64,000 nucleotides of DNA, taken from contig NZ_AP029023.1 in the NCBI RefSeq assembly GCF_037076555.1, positions 930,001 through 994,000 on the forward strand, given 5' to 3'. The notes beneath the pieces are model-generated. The model was not told the DNA's origin and did not search any database. It saw only the letters and a list, made by a program, of their open reading frames with translations. The stretch comes from Methylophilus sp. DW102 (GTDB taxonomy: Bacteria; Pseudomonadota; Gammaproteobacteria; Burkholderiales; Methylophilaceae). Numbering within the stretch: position 1 is the first letter of the stretch; each line of letters begins with the position of its first letter. Shown here piece after piece: positions 52,124 through 62,802 of this stretch. Made by a program: the position numbers and the translations under genes.

Positions 52124-53044
52124 ATGAAGCCCGTCAGTTCTTCATCTGCATGGCATCCACGCAATCTGCACCGCGAGGGCTATGACTTTGCGCTGCTGGT
52201 GCAGGCGCATCCGGCCCTGGCGCCCTATGTGCGCCCGAATGCCTATGGCGATGACTCGATAGACTTTGCTCATCCGCAGGCAGTGAAAACCTTAAACCAG
52301 GCCTTGCTCAAGCAGTATTATGGCGTGGCGGTGTGGGATATTCCCAAGCATTACTTATGTCCGCCTATTCCTGGCCGGGCCGATTATGTGCATTACCTGG
52401 CGGATTTGTTGACAGAGTCTGGTCATACGCAATCTGTGCGTTTGCTCGATATTGGCACGGGCGCCAATCTGGTCTATCCGCTGATTGCGGCCCAGACTTA
52501 TGGTTGGGAGTGCGTGGGCGTGGATATTGACGCCAAGGCCTTGCGCAATGCGCAGCAGCTGATTGAGGCCAATGGCTTGCAGCCAAAGATCAGTGTGCGT
52601 CAGCAGCCAAATGCGGCGGCGATTTTTAAAGGTGTGATCTTGCCGAGCGAGCATTGGACGCTGACCATGTGTAACCCGCCTTTTCATGCCTCGGCGGCTG
52701 AGGCACAGGCGGGCACTCAGCGTAAATGGCGCGGGCTGGGCAAGCGGCCACCGCAGGCGCTGAATTTTGGTGGGCAAGCCAATGAGCTGGTGTATGAGGG
52801 CGGTGAGGTAGCGTTTTTAACCACCATGATTCACGAGAGCAGGCATTTTTCCCAACAGTGTGTATGGTTTACCACGCTGGTCTCCAAAGCCAGCAACCTA
52901 CCGCTGGTGATGCGTGAACTCAAAAAAGCGCGGGCAGTGAGGGTAAAAATGGTGGAGATGGCGCAAGGCCAGAAGCAAAGCCGCTTTGTGGCGTGGACGT
53001 TTCAGACGATCACCACGCAAAAAAGTCCGTCATCCGTGGCTTGA
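52124..53044 (+). CDS. rlmF: 23S rRNA (adenine-1618-N6)-methyltransferase
   Basis: A 306-residue enzyme methylating A1618 of 23S rRNA. Recognised from HPRNLHREGYDFALLVQAHP and AVWDIPKHYLCPPIPGRADY at the N-terminus, the SAM motif LLDIGTGANLVYPLI, and the N6-adenine motif NPPFHAS near residue 184. Length matches E. coli RlmF (YbiN). It lies 36 bp after the ycaO gene, probably in one transcript; both touch ribosome modification. Confidence 0.93.
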   Translation: MKPVSSSSAWHPRNLHREGYDFALLVQAHPALAPYVRPNAYGDDSIDFAHPQAVKTLNQALLKQYYGVAVWDIPKHYLCPPIPGRADYVHYLADLLTESGHTQSVRLLDIGTGANLVYPLIAAQTYGWECVGVDIDAKALRNAQQLIEANGLQPKISVRQQPNAAAIFKGVILPSEHWTLTMCNPPFHASAAEAQAGTQRKWRGLGKRPPQALNFGGQANELVYEGGEVAFLTTMIHESRHFSQQCVWFTTLVSKASNLPLVMRELKKARAVRVKMVEMAQGQKQSRFVAWTFQTITTQKSPSSVA

Positions 53045-53170
53045 TTGGATGCAGACATTTTTAAATACAGTGTTTGCGTAAATAGCGGGTATAATGTAGC
53101 TACCCTGTGAACTACCAATCCTCACAGCGGCCTTGTCATAAATCATCGATATAATCCTCGTTCGTCCAGA

Positions 53171-53196
53171 TTGGTGTTGCTGCGGCAACAGACCAA
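53171..53196 (+). promoter_or_regulatory. Hairpin in the long rhlE leader
   Basis: TTGG-TGTTGC-TGCG-GCAACA-(GA)-CCAA forms a stable hairpin with one two-base bulge, in the 219-bp gap between rlmF and rhlE. A TATAAT at 53090-53095 could be the -10 box of a promoter giving a leader of about 160 bases. RNA-helicase genes often have regulated leaders. The role here is inferred. Confidence 0.35.
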
Positions 53197-53263
53197 CGCC
53201 CAATAATTTGTTGCATGCCTGTCTTTTGTGATGGGCGATGCACACTATTAAAGTTGAATAACC

Positions 53264-54748
53264 TTGTCACAAGAAAATACCCCTGCAAACACGACGTTTG
53301 CTGATTTGAATTTGTGCGCGCCTGTGTTGCGCGCGATTGCCGATGCCGGCTATACCTCACCGACGCCGATTCAGGCGCAGGCGATTCCTTATGTATTGCG
53401 CGGTGGCGATTTACTGGCCGGAGCGCAAACCGGGACAGGCAAAACCGCTGGCTTTACCTTGCCGATTTTGCATCGCTTGTCTGAAACCCCGTTAAAACAA
53501 ACTGCCGCAGGCAAGCCGCGTTGCCTGATTCTGTCGCCAACGCGCGAGCTGGCGGCGCAGATCGGCGAGTCAGTGACCACTTACGGTAAATATCTGCCGC
53601 TGAAAAGCATGGTGGTGTTTGGCGGGGTGGGCATTAACCCGCAAATCAGCCGCTTGAAAAAACCACTCGATATCATGGTGGCGACGCCGGGCCGCTTGCT
53701 CGACCTCACCAACCAGAAGGCGCTGGAGTTGTCTGGCATTGAAATTCTGGTGCTGGATGAAGCCGACCGCATGCTGGATATGGGCTTTATTCACGACATT
53801 AAAAAAGTGCTGGCCTTGCTGCCCAAGCAGCGGCAAAACCTGCTGTTCTCGGCGACGTTTTCCGATGAAATCAAACAGCTGGCAGATAATCTGCTGAATA
53901 ACCCAGACCTGGTTGAAGTGGCGCGGCGGAACACCTCAAACGCGCTGATTGAGCAAAGCGTGCATATGGTGCCGCAGTCGCACAAGCGTGAGATGGTGAG
54001 CTTTTTGATCAAGCAACATCAGTGGGAGCAAGTGCTGGTGTTTACGCGTACCAAACATGGCGCGAACCGGCTGGCGGAGAAGCTGGTAAAAGACGGCATC
54101 CCGGCGATGGCGATTCATGGCAACAAGAGCCAGAATGCCCGCACGGCGGCGCTGGCCGAGTTTAAAGCGGGGGGAATCACCGCGCTGGTGGCGACCGATA
54201 TTGCTGCACGTGGCCTGGATATTGACCAGCTGCCGCAAGTGGTGAATTTTGAGCTGCCTAACGTGCCCGAAGACTATGTGCACCGCATCGGCCGGACTGG
54301 CCGTGCTGGTGCCACTGGGGCGGCGGTGTCACTGGTGGATAGGGAGGAACTCAAATTGTTGAAAGACATTGAGAAGCTGATTAAGCGTGAGATCCCCAAG
54401 CTGCCAGTAGAGGGCTTTGTCGCCCCCGAAAAAAACAGTGAAGAGCCGGATCGGCCATCACGGACTCAGCCGCGCGGTCAACGGCCTGCGCCTAAATCGG
54501 GCCAGGCGCCACGTGACGCATCGCGTAGTCAGAAACCAGGCCAACCCAGGCAACATCAGCCTAAACCAGGCCAACCCAACGCTGCCCCAAGCAACCCGCG
54601 CAACGCTGGACAACACGCTGGCCAGAAAAAACCGGTGAATGCATCTGGTCATTCTGCAGCCCAGCAAAAATCTGCGCGTCAGCCTGGGGGCCACAAACCA
54701 CAAGGCGGCGCGTTATTTAGCGCCAGACCGGTGCCGAAAGCCGGTTAA
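53264..54748 (+). CDS. rhlE: DEAD-box RNA helicase RhlE
   Basis: 494 residues from a TTG start ([20 protein letters not shown]); no ATG in frame fits better. Helicase motifs in order: Q motif ([13 protein letters not shown]), I AQTGTGKT, Ia [14 protein letters not shown] ([13 protein letters not shown]), III SAT, IV-V ([26 protein letters not shown]) and [10 protein letters not shown]. The last 90 residues are a basic, Pro/Gln/Gly-rich tail with repeated KPGQP words, typical of RNA-binding RhlE tails. It acts in ribosome assembly and RNA decay. The stop overlaps the yaiI start by one base. Confidence 0.94.
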   Translation: MSQENTPANTTFADLNLCAPVLRAIADAGYTSPTPIQAQAIPYVLRGGDLLAGAQTGTGKTAGFTLPILHRLSETPLKQTAAGKPRCLILSPTRELAAQIGESVTTYGKYLPLKSMVVFGGVGINPQISRLKKPLDIMVATPGRLLDLTNQKALELSGIEILVLDEADRMLDMGFIHDIKKVLALLPKQRQNLLFSATFSDEIKQLADNLLNNPDLVEVARRNTSNALIEQSVHMVPQSHKREMVSFLIKQHQWEQVLVFTRTKHGANRLAEKLVKDGIPAMAIHGNKSQNARTAALAEFKAGGITALVATDIAARGLDIDQLPQVVNFELPNVPEDYVHRIGRTGRAGATGAAVSLVDREELKLLKDIEKLIKREIPKLPVEGFVAPEKNSEEPDRPSRTQPRGQRPAPKSGQAPRDASRSQKPGQPRQHQPKPGQPNAAPSNPRNAGQHAGQKKPVNASGHSAAQQKSARQPGGHKPQGGALFSARPVPKAG

Positions 54749-55200
54749 TGCGGATTTGGGTGGATGCCGATGCCTGCCCGGGCGTGATCAAGGACATCTT
54801 GTTTCGGGCGGCGGAGCGTAGTCAGGTCATGACTACCTTTGTCGCCAACAAAGTGCTCTATGTGCCGCCCTCAGCCCATTTGCGCGCCTTGCAAGTCGCC
54901 AAGGGCTTTGATGTGGCAGATAACGAGATCGTGGCGATGCTGGAAGCGGGCGATTTGGTGATTACGGCAGATATCCCGCTTGCCGCGCAGGTGATTGAAA
55001 AGCAAGCGCATGCGTTGAATCCACGCGGGGAGTTTTATTCGGCAGAGAATATCCGCGAGCGGCTGGCTATGCGCGACTTTATGGAATCACTGCGCGCCAG
55101 CGGGGTGGAAACGCAGGGCCCCAATGCCATGCAGGCGTCTGACCGTCACGCGTTCGCGCGGCAACTGGATCAGTTTTTGGCGCGCAAACGCATGGCTTAA
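54748..55200 (+). CDS. yaiI: YaiI/YqxD family protein (DUF188)
   Basis: A 150-residue protein starting [16 protein letters not shown], with a PIN-like acidic pattern and the conserved [17 protein letters not shown] helix near residue 110. The UPF0178 family has no firmly established function; a nuclease-like fold is suspected. The ATG overlaps the rhlE stop (TAATG), so it is translated with rhlE. It converges on the PEP-CTERM gene with a 9-bp gap. Confidence 0.9.
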   Translation: MRIWVDADACPGVIKDILFRAAERSQVMTTFVANKVLYVPPSAHLRALQVAKGFDVADNEIVAMLEAGDLVITADIPLAAQVIEKQAHALNPRGEFYSAENIRERLAMRDFMESLRASGVETQGPNAMQASDRHAFARQLDQFLARKRMA

Positions 55201-55209
55201 CTAGCCTTG

Positions 55210-56133
55210 CTAAGCGTATGCGTTGATTACCGTTTGACGTCTGCTGCCAAGGTTGCGTCTGTATAGCAGGCCAAGCAACAGGCCGCCCGCCAACAGATTC
55301 AGGCTGATGCTGGATTCAGGCACCGGTGTTACGACCGACCAACCGATGGCCGCCATGCCTGCATAATCCAGATCGGTAAAATATTTGCGTGTGCCCGGGG
55401 TAATGTCTGGGTCCATCACCGTCTCTTGTAGTGTTCCGCCAACCGTGCTCATGGTGCCGGGTGCCCAGTGCGCCAGGTCATTGCTGAGGGCGACGGTCCC
55501 GGTTTCGCTACTGTTAAAATTGCTGCCGTTCACCTGTGCTTCAAACGATGGGGCCAGGCCAAAGCCAAGCACATGGGCAATTTCGTGTACGGCCACCGTG
55601 TAAAAATCAAATTGTGTATTGGTCAACCCTGCCTGATCCTGGCCAAAATACCATGAGGTTGAACTGTTGAAGCTGATCATGCCACCCCAGGTGGCAAAGT
55701 CGGTGGCACTGTTACCCGTGGTGTTAGTCTGGCCACGGTCTACGGCATTGGCGCAAAAACTGCCTAGTCCACTACATGAATAGCCGCCGGACCCGCCTGC
55801 ACCAATGGTGAAGCCACCAAGGTTATCGCTACCCACATATATTTTGATCACATTTGCCGCCACACTCAGATTGGAGAGCGTTTGCGTCTGGTTAATATCC
55901 GAGGGGTCAAGAATCAGACCCTGGAAGTTGTTGAGGCCGCCTGAATTAATGGCGCTTAGTGAGTCGGTAATACGGGTTTCAAACACCGAGGCAGCCGCAT
56001 TGAGGGTTTGAATGTTGGTGCTGTTAAAGAAGCCGCTGGTATCGTAACTAAAGTCAAATTGGATATCAATATTGGCAAATGCGGACGGGGAAGCAACGAG
56101 CAAAGCAGTAAGAGACCAGGTTAACAATTTCAT
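55210..56133 (-). CDS. PEP-CTERM metalloprotease-like exported protein
   Basis: 307 residues: signal peptide (LTWSLTALLVASPSAFA), a secreted domain with the zinc motif HEIAHVLGFG in FYTVAVHEIAHVLGFGLAP near residue 185, and a C-terminal sorting signal VPESSISLNLLAGGLLLGLL followed by YRRNLGSRR. The motif is VPES rather than VPEP, a known variant form. The HExxHxxGx pattern fits NF038122-like/metzincin-type PEP-CTERM proteases, but the third ligand is not obvious (Ala-Pro follows where His is usual). Likely exported and exosortase-processed. It lies 169 bp downstream of nadD. Confidence 0.78.
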   Translation of the reverse strand: MKLLTWSLTALLVASPSAFANIDIQFDFSYDTSGFFNSTNIQTLNAAASVFETRITDSLSAINSGGLNNFQGLILDPSDINQTQTLSNLSVAANVIKIYVGSDNLGGFTIGAGGSGGYSCSGLGSFCANAVDRGQTNTTGNSATDFATWGGMISFNSSTSWYFGQDQAGLTNTQFDFYTVAVHEIAHVLGFGLAPSFEAQVNGSNFNSSETGTVALSNDLAHWAPGTMSTVGGTLQETVMDPDITPGTRKYFTDLDYAGMAAIGWSVVTPVPESSISLNLLAGGLLLGLLYRRNLGSRRQTVINAYA

Positions 56134-56302
56134 CGCAGACGTATCCTCTTGATAAGTAATTTAGAGTTGTTTTAATCGCAGTATAGCGACTTTATGTCTG
56201 CTGTTGAGCATACTGCCGTGTCTGGGCTAAAAATAGCCATGATGCAGCCTGCGTTTAGGGCAAAATGCGACAGCATGCCACCCGATGGGGTCCGTAAGGG
56301 GC

Positions 56303-56953
56303 TTAAGCCGACTGATATAGATGGTGCTGCTGGATATACTGGAGCACAGACGCAGGCAACTGGTCTGTCAAATTCTGGCCTGGATGCGCCAGTGCTGTAC
56401 GGATGCCGGTCGAGGAAATCGCTGGTGGGCTCTCGGGCAAATAACCGATGAAGCCATGCGTGGCTGAAGAGCATTGGCTGCTAAACGCTTCGCCAGCGAG
56501 GAATCTTTGTGTGTGTTCTGCATGCAAAACTAGTTCGGTTTCCAAGTCTGCACGGTGCACAACCAACAGATGGCAATACTCCAGCAGTTCCTGCCAGCGG
56601 TGCCAGGTCGGCAATTGCTGGTAGCTATCCTGGCCCATGAGCAGACAGAGGGATTGCTCGGGGAAACGCTGGCGGAGCAGGTGTAACGTCTCTATGGTGT
56701 AAGAGGGGCCCTGGCGATCCAGTTCACAGCTGTCGAGCACGTATTGCGGATGCGCCTGAATGGCAAGCTTGACCATGGCAGCACGGTGTTGCGCCGTAAC
56801 CGCTGGGGCAGTCTTGTGCGGGGGCAAGGCAGCTGGCACAAAGCGGATTTGCGTACAGTGCAGCGTGTCCAGCACGGTCTGTGCGAGCGCCAGATGCCCG
56901 TTGTGAATGGGGTTAAAGGTGCCGCCGAATATGCCTATGCATTCCATCTTCAT
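56303..56953 (-). CDS. nadD: Nicotinate-nucleotide adenylyltransferase
   Basis: 216 residues. The nucleotidyltransferase motif GGTFNPIHNGHL is at residues 10-21, VPAALPPHK follows, and ISSTGIRTAL lies near the C-terminus. NadD makes deamido-NAD from NaMN and ATP. It starts at MKMECIGIFGG (the third-codon ATG is also possible). It lies 66 bp after proA on the same strand. In related genomes rsfS and rlmH usually follow; here a PEP-CTERM gene follows instead. Confidence 0.95.
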   Translation of the reverse strand: MKMECIGIFGGTFNPIHNGHLALAQTVLDTLHCTQIRFVPAALPPHKTAPAVTAQHRAAMVKLAIQAHPQYVLDSCELDRQGPSYTIETLHLLRQRFPEQSLCLLMGQDSYQQLPTWHRWQELLEYCHLLVVHRADLETELVLHAEHTQRFLAGEAFSSQCSSATHGFIGYLPESPPAISSTGIRTALAHPGQNLTDQLPASVLQYIQQHHLYQSA

Positions 56954-57019
56954 GACTCTTTGGGTAGATTATGGCGTTGCGCATCTAGCATTGCACAAGC
57001 CAAACGGCTGCCAGCGTGA

Positions 57020-58276
57020 TTAAGCGCGGACGTGGCCGTCACCCAAAACGACATATTTGAGGGAGGTTAAGCCTTCCAGACCGACCGGGCCACGCGCATG
57101 CAGTTTGTCGGTAGAAATACCGATTTCTGCACCAAAGCCATATTCAAAGCCATCGGCAAAGCGGGTAGAGGCATTGACCATCACACTGCTGGAGTCCACT
57201 TCACGCAAAAACTGGCGTGCCTTGGTGTAGTTTTCGGTCACAATCGCCTCGGTGTGCTGGCTGGAATACTGGTTGATATGCGCAATCGCTTCATCCACAC
57301 CACTGACTACTTTGCAAGAAATTATCGCGGCCAGATATTCGGTGTAATAGTCTTCTTCAGTCGCTGCCTTTGCCTGTGGCACGATGGCACGCGTTTCGTC
57401 GCAACCACGAATTTCCACACCTTTGCCTAGCAGCATCTCGGCCAGTTGAGGCAGGGCGGTGCTGGCGATGCTGCGAGCGACTAGCAGTGACTCTGCCGTG
57501 TTGCAGGTGCCCAGACGCTGGGTTTTGGCGTTTTCGAGGATACGCACGGCTTTGGCCAGGTCAGCTTCGTCATCGACATAGACATGGCAGTTACCATCCA
57601 GGTGTTTGATCACAGGGATGCGGGCATCGTTGCTGATGCGCTCGATCAGGCCTTTGCCGCCGCGTGGCACGATCACATCCACATATTGCTTCATGGTGAT
57701 GAGTTCACCGACGGCAGCGCGGTCAGTGGTCTCGACCACGAGCACGGCCGCTTGTGGCAAGCCTGCTTGTTGCAAGCCCTGATGCACGAGTTTGGCCAGC
57801 GCCTGGTTGCAATGGATGGCCTCGGAGCCGCCGCGCAGAATGCAGGCGTTGCCGGATTTGATACACAAACCCGCCGCATCGACCGTCACATTAGGACGGG
57901 CCTCGTAAATAATGCCGATCACGCCCAGCGGTACGCGCATCTGGCCGATCTGGATGCCGGAAGGACGGTATTTGAAATTGCTCATTTCGCCAATTGGGTC
58001 TGGCAGGCTGGCAATTTGTTCCAGGCCTTCTGCCATGGTTGCCACCGATTTCTCGCTTAATGTCAGGCGGTCCAGCATGGCGGCTTCCATGCCATTGGCT
58101 TGGGCGGCTTGCAGGTCTTGCTGGTTGGCGGCGAGCAGGGCTTTTTCGTGCTGACGGATCAGGGCGGCAATATTGCGCAGCGCCTGGTTCTTGGTGTTGG
58201 TGTCAGCTTTTGCCATCAAGCGGGAGGCGGCGCGTGCCTGCTCCCCCAGTTGTTTCATATAGTGTTGAATGTCCAT
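57020..58276 (-). CDS. proA: Gamma-glutamyl phosphate reductase
   Basis: A 418-residue aldehyde-dehydrogenase-superfamily enzyme of proline synthesis (gamma-glutamyl phosphate to glutamate semialdehyde, NADPH). Visible are [31 protein letters not shown], the catalytic Cys in [13 protein letters not shown] and [20 protein letters not shown] near the end. The start at MDIQHYMKQ gives the family length; an open frame to 58366 overlaps holA and is rejected. It lies 23 bp after holA. Confidence 0.96.
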   Translation of the reverse strand: MDIQHYMKQLGEQARAASRLMAKADTNTKNQALRNIAALIRQHEKALLAANQQDLQAAQANGMEAAMLDRLTLSEKSVATMAEGLEQIASLPDPIGEMSNFKYRPSGIQIGQMRVPLGVIGIIYEARPNVTVDAAGLCIKSGNACILRGGSEAIHCNQALAKLVHQGLQQAGLPQAAVLVVETTDRAAVGELITMKQYVDVIVPRGGKGLIERISNDARIPVIKHLDGNCHVYVDDEADLAKAVRILENAKTQRLGTCNTAESLLVARSIASTALPQLAEMLLGKGVEIRGCDETRAIVPQAKAATEEDYYTEYLAAIISCKVVSGVDEAIAHINQYSSQHTEAIVTENYTKARQFLREVDSSSVMVNASTRFADGFEYGFGAEIGISTDKLHARGPVGLEGLTSLKYVVLGDGHVRA

Positions 58277-58299
58277 AATCGCTATTCTAACTGAAAACC

Positions 58300-59343
58300 T
58301 TAACGAGACCTGCCTGCGGCGGTTCTGGCCGTCTTGTTGGCTGCCATGCGCGCAATACCTGTACATAGCCTTGACAGCTCCAGCCAGGCATCGCCATCGC
58401 CCACGCCTTTTGCCATGCGGTCTATGTCAGACAGTTTTTGCAAAGCAGCTTCGATATGTTTTTGCGGTAAAAATTCCAGCGCGCGCCTGACTAATTGCTG
58501 GCGGTCACCAAATAGCCTGGCCTGACTCAGCGCTGCTTGCATGGCGATGCCTTGTTGCATGGCCAGCCTGACTTGCAACAATGGGCGGAACAGCCAAATC
58601 AGCGGGTTCATGACCGCCACCGCGGTTTCGCCTTCTTCACGCAGGCCTTCCAGCATGCGCATCACGCGTTGCGGATCGCCTTGCAACATGGCTTCCCCCA
58701 ATTGCGAGACATCAAAGCGGGCCACATTAAGCACGCATTGGCGGATGGCGTCTTCACTGAGCGGGCCGGGTGGGTAGAGCAAGCCCAGTTTTTGTATTTC
58801 CTGATGGGCAGCCAGCAGATTGCCTTCGACCTGCTCGGCAATAAAGCGGCGTGAGGCTTCATCAGCAGTTTGCTGTTGCATGGCCAGTCGTTGCGCAATC
58901 CACTCCGGTAGTTGTGCCAGTGGCACCTGATTCAGTACCAGCAGCACCCCATGTTGCGACAGGGCTTCATACCAGGCGCTGCTGGTCATGTCACGGTCTG
59001 GGGCGGGCAGGGTGAGGATGATGGTGGTATCAGCCGCAGGCTGTTCTGCTAGTTGCTGCAAGGCTTTGGCGCCTTCCACGCCGGGCTTGCCGGTGGGGAG
59101 GTTGATTTCAAGAATACGTTGCTCGGCAAACAGCGAAAAGCTCTGCAGAAACTGGCTGACTTGTCCCCAGTTGAAGTAGCGCTCCACTGTAAAACTGGCA
59201 CGCTCTTGCGCGCCATGTTGGCGTGCGGCGGCGCGGATCTGGTCTATGGCCTCGGTGATGGAGAGGGGCTCATCGCCCGCCAGCACGAACAAATGCTGTT
59301 TGGGAGGCAAATATTGCGTAAGTTGCGCCGCCTGAATGCGCAT
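58300..59343 (-). CDS. holA: DNA polymerase III delta subunit
   Basis: A 347-residue clamp-loader subunit. The N-terminal [39 protein letters not shown] and [20 protein letters not shown] match HolA, followed by the collar domain ([19 protein letters not shown]). It opens the beta clamp. It lies between lptE (2-bp gap) and proA in the conserved leuS-lptE-holA block. Confidence 0.95.
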   Translation of the reverse strand: MRIQAAQLTQYLPPKQHLFVLAGDEPLSITEAIDQIRAAARQHGAQERASFTVERYFNWGQVSQFLQSFSLFAEQRILEINLPTGKPGVEGAKALQQLAEQPAADTTIILTLPAPDRDMTSSAWYEALSQHGVLLVLNQVPLAQLPEWIAQRLAMQQQTADEASRRFIAEQVEGNLLAAHQEIQKLGLLYPPGPLSEDAIRQCVLNVARFDVSQLGEAMLQGDPQRVMRMLEGLREEGETAVAVMNPLIWLFRPLLQVRLAMQQGIAMQAALSQARLFGDRQQLVRRALEFLPQKHIEAALQKLSDIDRMAKGVGDGDAWLELSRLCTGIARMAANKTARTAAGRSR

Positions 59344-59345
59344 GG

Positions 59346-59861
59346 CTATTCGGCTTTTTTAAGGGCAGACAGTCGTCGCATGATGCCGTTGAGCACGTCT
59401 AACTGCATGCTGTCACTGAGCATTTTTTGCTCGGCCTGCTTGGCCAGCAAGTTGGCGTCGTTATAGGTATAGTCACGACGGCCTTCCATGATCAACGGCA
59501 GTGCCCAAGTGGGCTCACCGGTGACTTTGGTACGGTATTGCACGCGGTAGTACAGCTCGTATTCTCGCACCACCCCGGTCCCGCTCAGAGACAGAATACG
59601 TTGTTCGTTTTCTTCATTCAGCAATTCCAGTTGCAGCTCAGCCTCTTCGGCGTCGGTCACAACCTTGACACCCTGTTCTACCAAGGCCTTTTTGAGCGCA
59701 ATATTGATTTGCGTAGAGCCCTTGATAAAAATGGTTTTAAAGGCAATCGGTGACGGTTGGCGCAGGTGAAACCCGCAAGCAGACAAGAGCGCGGTCAGCA
59801 CGGCGATGCTGCACCACAGAGTGATCGCGTGAATCCAGCGGGTAGGGGTTGTCTGCTGCAC
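59346..59861 (-). CDS. lptE: LPS-assembly lipoprotein LptE
   Basis: A 171-residue outer-membrane lipoprotein. The lipobox LLSAC gives acylated Cys29, followed by GFHLRQPSPIAFKTIFIKGS, the standard LptE/RlpB start. LptE plugs the LptD barrel and helps place lipopolysaccharide at the cell surface. The position between leuS (23-bp gap) and holA (2-bp gap) is conserved in proteobacteria and supports the call. Confidence 0.93.
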   Translation of the reverse strand: MQQTTPTRWIHAITLWCSIAVLTALLSACGFHLRQPSPIAFKTIFIKGSTQINIALKKALVEQGVKVVTDAEEAELQLELLNEENEQRILSLSGTGVVREYELYYRVQYRTKVTGEPTWALPLIMEGRRDYTYNDANLLAKQAEQKMLSDSMQLDVLNGIMRRLSALKKAE

Positions 59862-59884
59862 AATGCGCTCCTCGAAAGAAAGGG

Positions 59885-62500
59885 CTAAGCCACCACAATA
59901 TTAATCAGTTTGTTGGGCACAACGATGATTTTTTTCACGCTGCCTTCATTCAGGAATTTTTGGACGAAGTCCTGATTAACGGCAGTCGCTTCAATCTGCT
60001 CTTTGGCCATGCTCTTGGGGATGCTGATGCTGCCACGCAGCTTGCCATTGACCTGCACCACGTATTCCACCTCGTCCTGTACCAGGGCTGAGTTGGCTGG
60101 TTCTGGCCATTTGGCAGACAGAATGTCTTCGCCAAGTTTGAGCGATTGCCACATCACTTGCGTGATGTGCGGTGCAATCGGCGATAGCAGACGCAACAGG
60201 ATGCTGTAGCCTTCAAACGCCACGGCGATCCAGTCTTTTTCTGCCTCTTTTTGCACTTTCTCCAGCGTGTTGAGGATTTTCATGCAGGCAGAGGCCACCG
60301 TGTTGAACTGTAGCTTGCCCAGATCGACATTGGCCTGTTTGAGCACGCTGTGCACTTCACGTCTGTGGTTGGCCAGCTCGCCGGTCAGTTTGTTTGGCAG
60401 GTCAGCCGGTGTTTGTTGGGACAAGACATGGCCAAAATTCCATACCCGTTTCAAGAAACGGTGTGAGCCTTCCACGCCACTGTCTGACCACTCCAGCGTT
60501 TGTTCTGGCGGCGCCGCAAACATCATAAAGAAGCGGGCAGTATCCGCGCCATATTGTTCAATCAGCGATTGCGGGTCGACGCCATTACGCTTGGACTTGG
60601 ACATGGTGCCTATGCCCTGGTAGTCAATAGCCGAGCCATCTTTGAGCAGCTTGGCACCAGTCACCTTGCCGTTGTTATCGTGTACCAGCTCGACTTCTTC
60701 CGGCGCAAAATATTCAATACCGCCTTTAGCCGTGCGGCGCGAGAAGATATGATTCAGCACCATGCCTTGTGTCAGCAGGTTGGCAAATGGCTCATCATAA
60801 TTGACCAGGCCGAGGTCGCGCATGACCTTGCTCCAGAAGCGGGAGTAGAGCAAGTGCAGAATTGCGTGTTCAATGCCGCCAATATACTGGTCTACCGGCA
60901 TCCAGTGATTGGTCTGTGCATCCACCATGGCTTCATTGCTAAAGCCTGAGGCATAGCGTGCGTAGTACCAGCTGGAATCGACAAAGGTGTCCATGGTGTC
61001 AGTTTCGCGCTTGGCGGGCTGGCCACATTTGGGGCAGGTGCAGTTTAAAAAGTCTTCGCGCTTGTTGAGCGGATTGCCTGAACCATCCGGGACACAATCT
61101 TCCGGTAATTTCACCGGCAGCTGGTCGTCGGGCACAGGCACATCGCCACAGCTGTCGCAATGAATGATCGGAATCGGGCAACCCCAGTAGCGCTGACGGG
61201 AAACGCCCCAGTCGCGCAGGCGCCAGTTGGTCTGCTTGCCGCCCAGATTTTTTTCTGCCAGATCAGCTGCCACAGCCTCAACTGCTTCTGCGTAGCCCAG
61301 ATCGTTATATTTGCCAGAGTGGATGCACACGCTTTTGGTTTTATCGCCATACCACTCTTGCCAGGCTGCCAGGTCAAATTCCTGACCGAGCACGCTGATC
61401 ACTTGTTTGATCGGCAGGTTGTATTTTTTGGCAAAGCCGAAATCACGTTCGTCGTGCGCAGGCACGGCCATGACGGCGCCTTCGCCATAGGTCATGAGGA
61501 CATAGTTGCCTATCCACACCGGCACTTGCTCGCCGGTCATCGGGTGGGTGACGGTCAGGCCGGTGTCCATGCCTTCTTTTTCCATGGTGGCCATGTCGGC
61601 TTCCATGACGGAGCCTTGCTTGCATTTGTCGATAAATGCTTGCAGCGCCGGGTTTTGTTGTGCGGCTTGTGTCGCCAGCGGATGCTCGGCTGCCACGGCA
61701 CAGAAGGTCACGCCCATGATGGTGTCGGCACGGGTGGTGAATACCCACAGTTTGCCGTCATCAATCAATTGGCCGTCATTGTTTTTGATGTCGTGCGTAA
61801 ACGCAAAACGCACGCCCACGCTCTTGCCTATCCAGTTGGCCTGCATGGTTTTGACACGCTCAGGCCAGCCTGGCAGTTTGTCCAGATCATCCAGCAATTG
61901 CTGTGCGTAGCCGGTGATGTTGAGGTAGTAGCCAGGGATTTCGCGTTTTTCTACGATCGCCCCCGTGCGCCAGCCGCGGCCATCAATCACCTGCTCATTG
62001 GCGAGCACGGTCTGGTCGACCGGGTCCCAGTTCACCACCTGGGTTTTTTTGTAGGCGATGCCTTTTTCCAGCATGCGCAAAAACAGCCACTGGTTCCATT
62101 TGTAATAGTCAGGCTGGCAGGTGGCCAGCTCGCGGCTCCAGTCGATGGCAAAGCCCAGTGACTTCAACTGCTTGCGCATGTAGGCAATGTTGTCATATGT
62201 CCATTGCGCTGGTGGCAGGCTATTCTGAATCGCCGCGTTCTCGGCAGGCAAGCCAAACGCATCCCAACCCATGGGTTGCAACACGTTAAAGCCTTTCATA
62301 TGGTGATAGCGGCTTAATACGTCGCCGATGGTGTAGTTACGCACATGCCCCATATGCAACTTGCCACTTGGGTAGGGGAACATCGACAAGCAATAGTATT
62401 TGGGCTTGTGACTGTCTGCCTTGGCCTGGAAACTCAGCTTGCTGTCCCAGTGCTGTTGGGCCTGTTGCTCGACTTCTTTAAATGGATACTGCTGTTGCAT
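59885..62500 (-). CDS. leuS: Leucyl-tRNA synthetase
   Basis: An 871-residue class I synthetase. The HIGH-type motif is in [20 protein letters not shown] (near residue 40), the editing domain lies in the middle ([23 protein letters not shown]), zinc-type cysteines occur in [10 protein letters not shown] and CTCPKCGQP, and the KMSKS loop is in [14 protein letters not shown] near residue 630. Length matches bacterial LeuS. It is the first gene of the block leuS-lptE-holA-proA-nadD. Confidence 0.97.
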   Translation of the reverse strand: MQQQYPFKEVEQQAQQHWDSKLSFQAKADSHKPKYYCLSMFPYPSGKLHMGHVRNYTIGDVLSRYHHMKGFNVLQPMGWDAFGLPAENAAIQNSLPPAQWTYDNIAYMRKQLKSLGFAIDWSRELATCQPDYYKWNQWLFLRMLEKGIAYKKTQVVNWDPVDQTVLANEQVIDGRGWRTGAIVEKREIPGYYLNITGYAQQLLDDLDKLPGWPERVKTMQANWIGKSVGVRFAFTHDIKNNDGQLIDDGKLWVFTTRADTIMGVTFCAVAAEHPLATQAAQQNPALQAFIDKCKQGSVMEADMATMEKEGMDTGLTVTHPMTGEQVPVWIGNYVLMTYGEGAVMAVPAHDERDFGFAKKYNLPIKQVISVLGQEFDLAAWQEWYGDKTKSVCIHSGKYNDLGYAEAVEAVAADLAEKNLGGKQTNWRLRDWGVSRQRYWGCPIPIIHCDSCGDVPVPDDQLPVKLPEDCVPDGSGNPLNKREDFLNCTCPKCGQPAKRETDTMDTFVDSSWYYARYASGFSNEAMVDAQTNHWMPVDQYIGGIEHAILHLLYSRFWSKVMRDLGLVNYDEPFANLLTQGMVLNHIFSRRTAKGGIEYFAPEEVELVHDNNGKVTGAKLLKDGSAIDYQGIGTMSKSKRNGVDPQSLIEQYGADTARFFMMFAAPPEQTLEWSDSGVEGSHRFLKRVWNFGHVLSQQTPADLPNKLTGELANHRREVHSVLKQANVDLGKLQFNTVASACMKILNTLEKVQKEAEKDWIAVAFEGYSILLRLLSPIAPHITQVMWQSLKLGEDILSAKWPEPANSALVQDEVEYVVQVNGKLRGSISIPKSMAKEQIEATAVNQDFVQKFLNEGSVKKIIVVPNKLINIVVA

Positions 62501-62802
62501 GCTGAAATGGGTTTGAAATAAAAAACAAGATTATACCTGACTAAGGTTCTGCTGGATGGTGGGGATGATTTTCCTGAAGCGGAATTTTTAACGCCTGCAT
62601 ATCCACGTAAGTGGTGGTTGATATTAACCAATTCTAAATCGGATTGGTTTTTTTGGACCAGTGATTAAATTGATTTATCATTAATATATAGTCATAAAAT
62701 AGATTATTTTTATAACAATAATATAGTTAATAATTATCGCGATATGTTGGCATGTTGTTTGCAGCCTTGACACACTCTGTTGTCATTTTTGGGGTTACAC
62801 AC
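62501..62802. other. AT-rich gap between leuS and the FecA-like receptor gene
   Basis: This 302-bp divergent region has no credible reading frame. AACCAAT/ATTGGTT (62626-62649) followed by a T-run forms a weak terminator-like hairpin on the plus strand. The stretch 62660-62740 is strongly AT-rich and holds a Fur box at 62726-62738. Promoters of both flanking genes should lie here. Confidence 0.5.
62726..62738 (+). promoter_or_regulatory. Fur box upstream of FecA-like receptor gene
   Basis: GTTAATAATTATC matches 11 of the 12 defined positions of the Fur core GATAATnATTATC. It lies 64 bp before the receptor start codon. This predicts iron repression of the receptor. Confidence 0.6.

Noticed and set aside
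61160..62161. 333-codon plus-strand reading frame opposite leuS
   Set aside because: It lies wholly antisense to well-supported leuS. The frame is open because of leuS codon bias, and the peptide shows no family.
62626..62654. Plus-strand terminator upstream of the FecA-like receptor
   Set aside because: The 7-bp stem and T-run look terminator-like, but no plus-strand gene precedes it and the loop is large; mentioned only in the gap entry.
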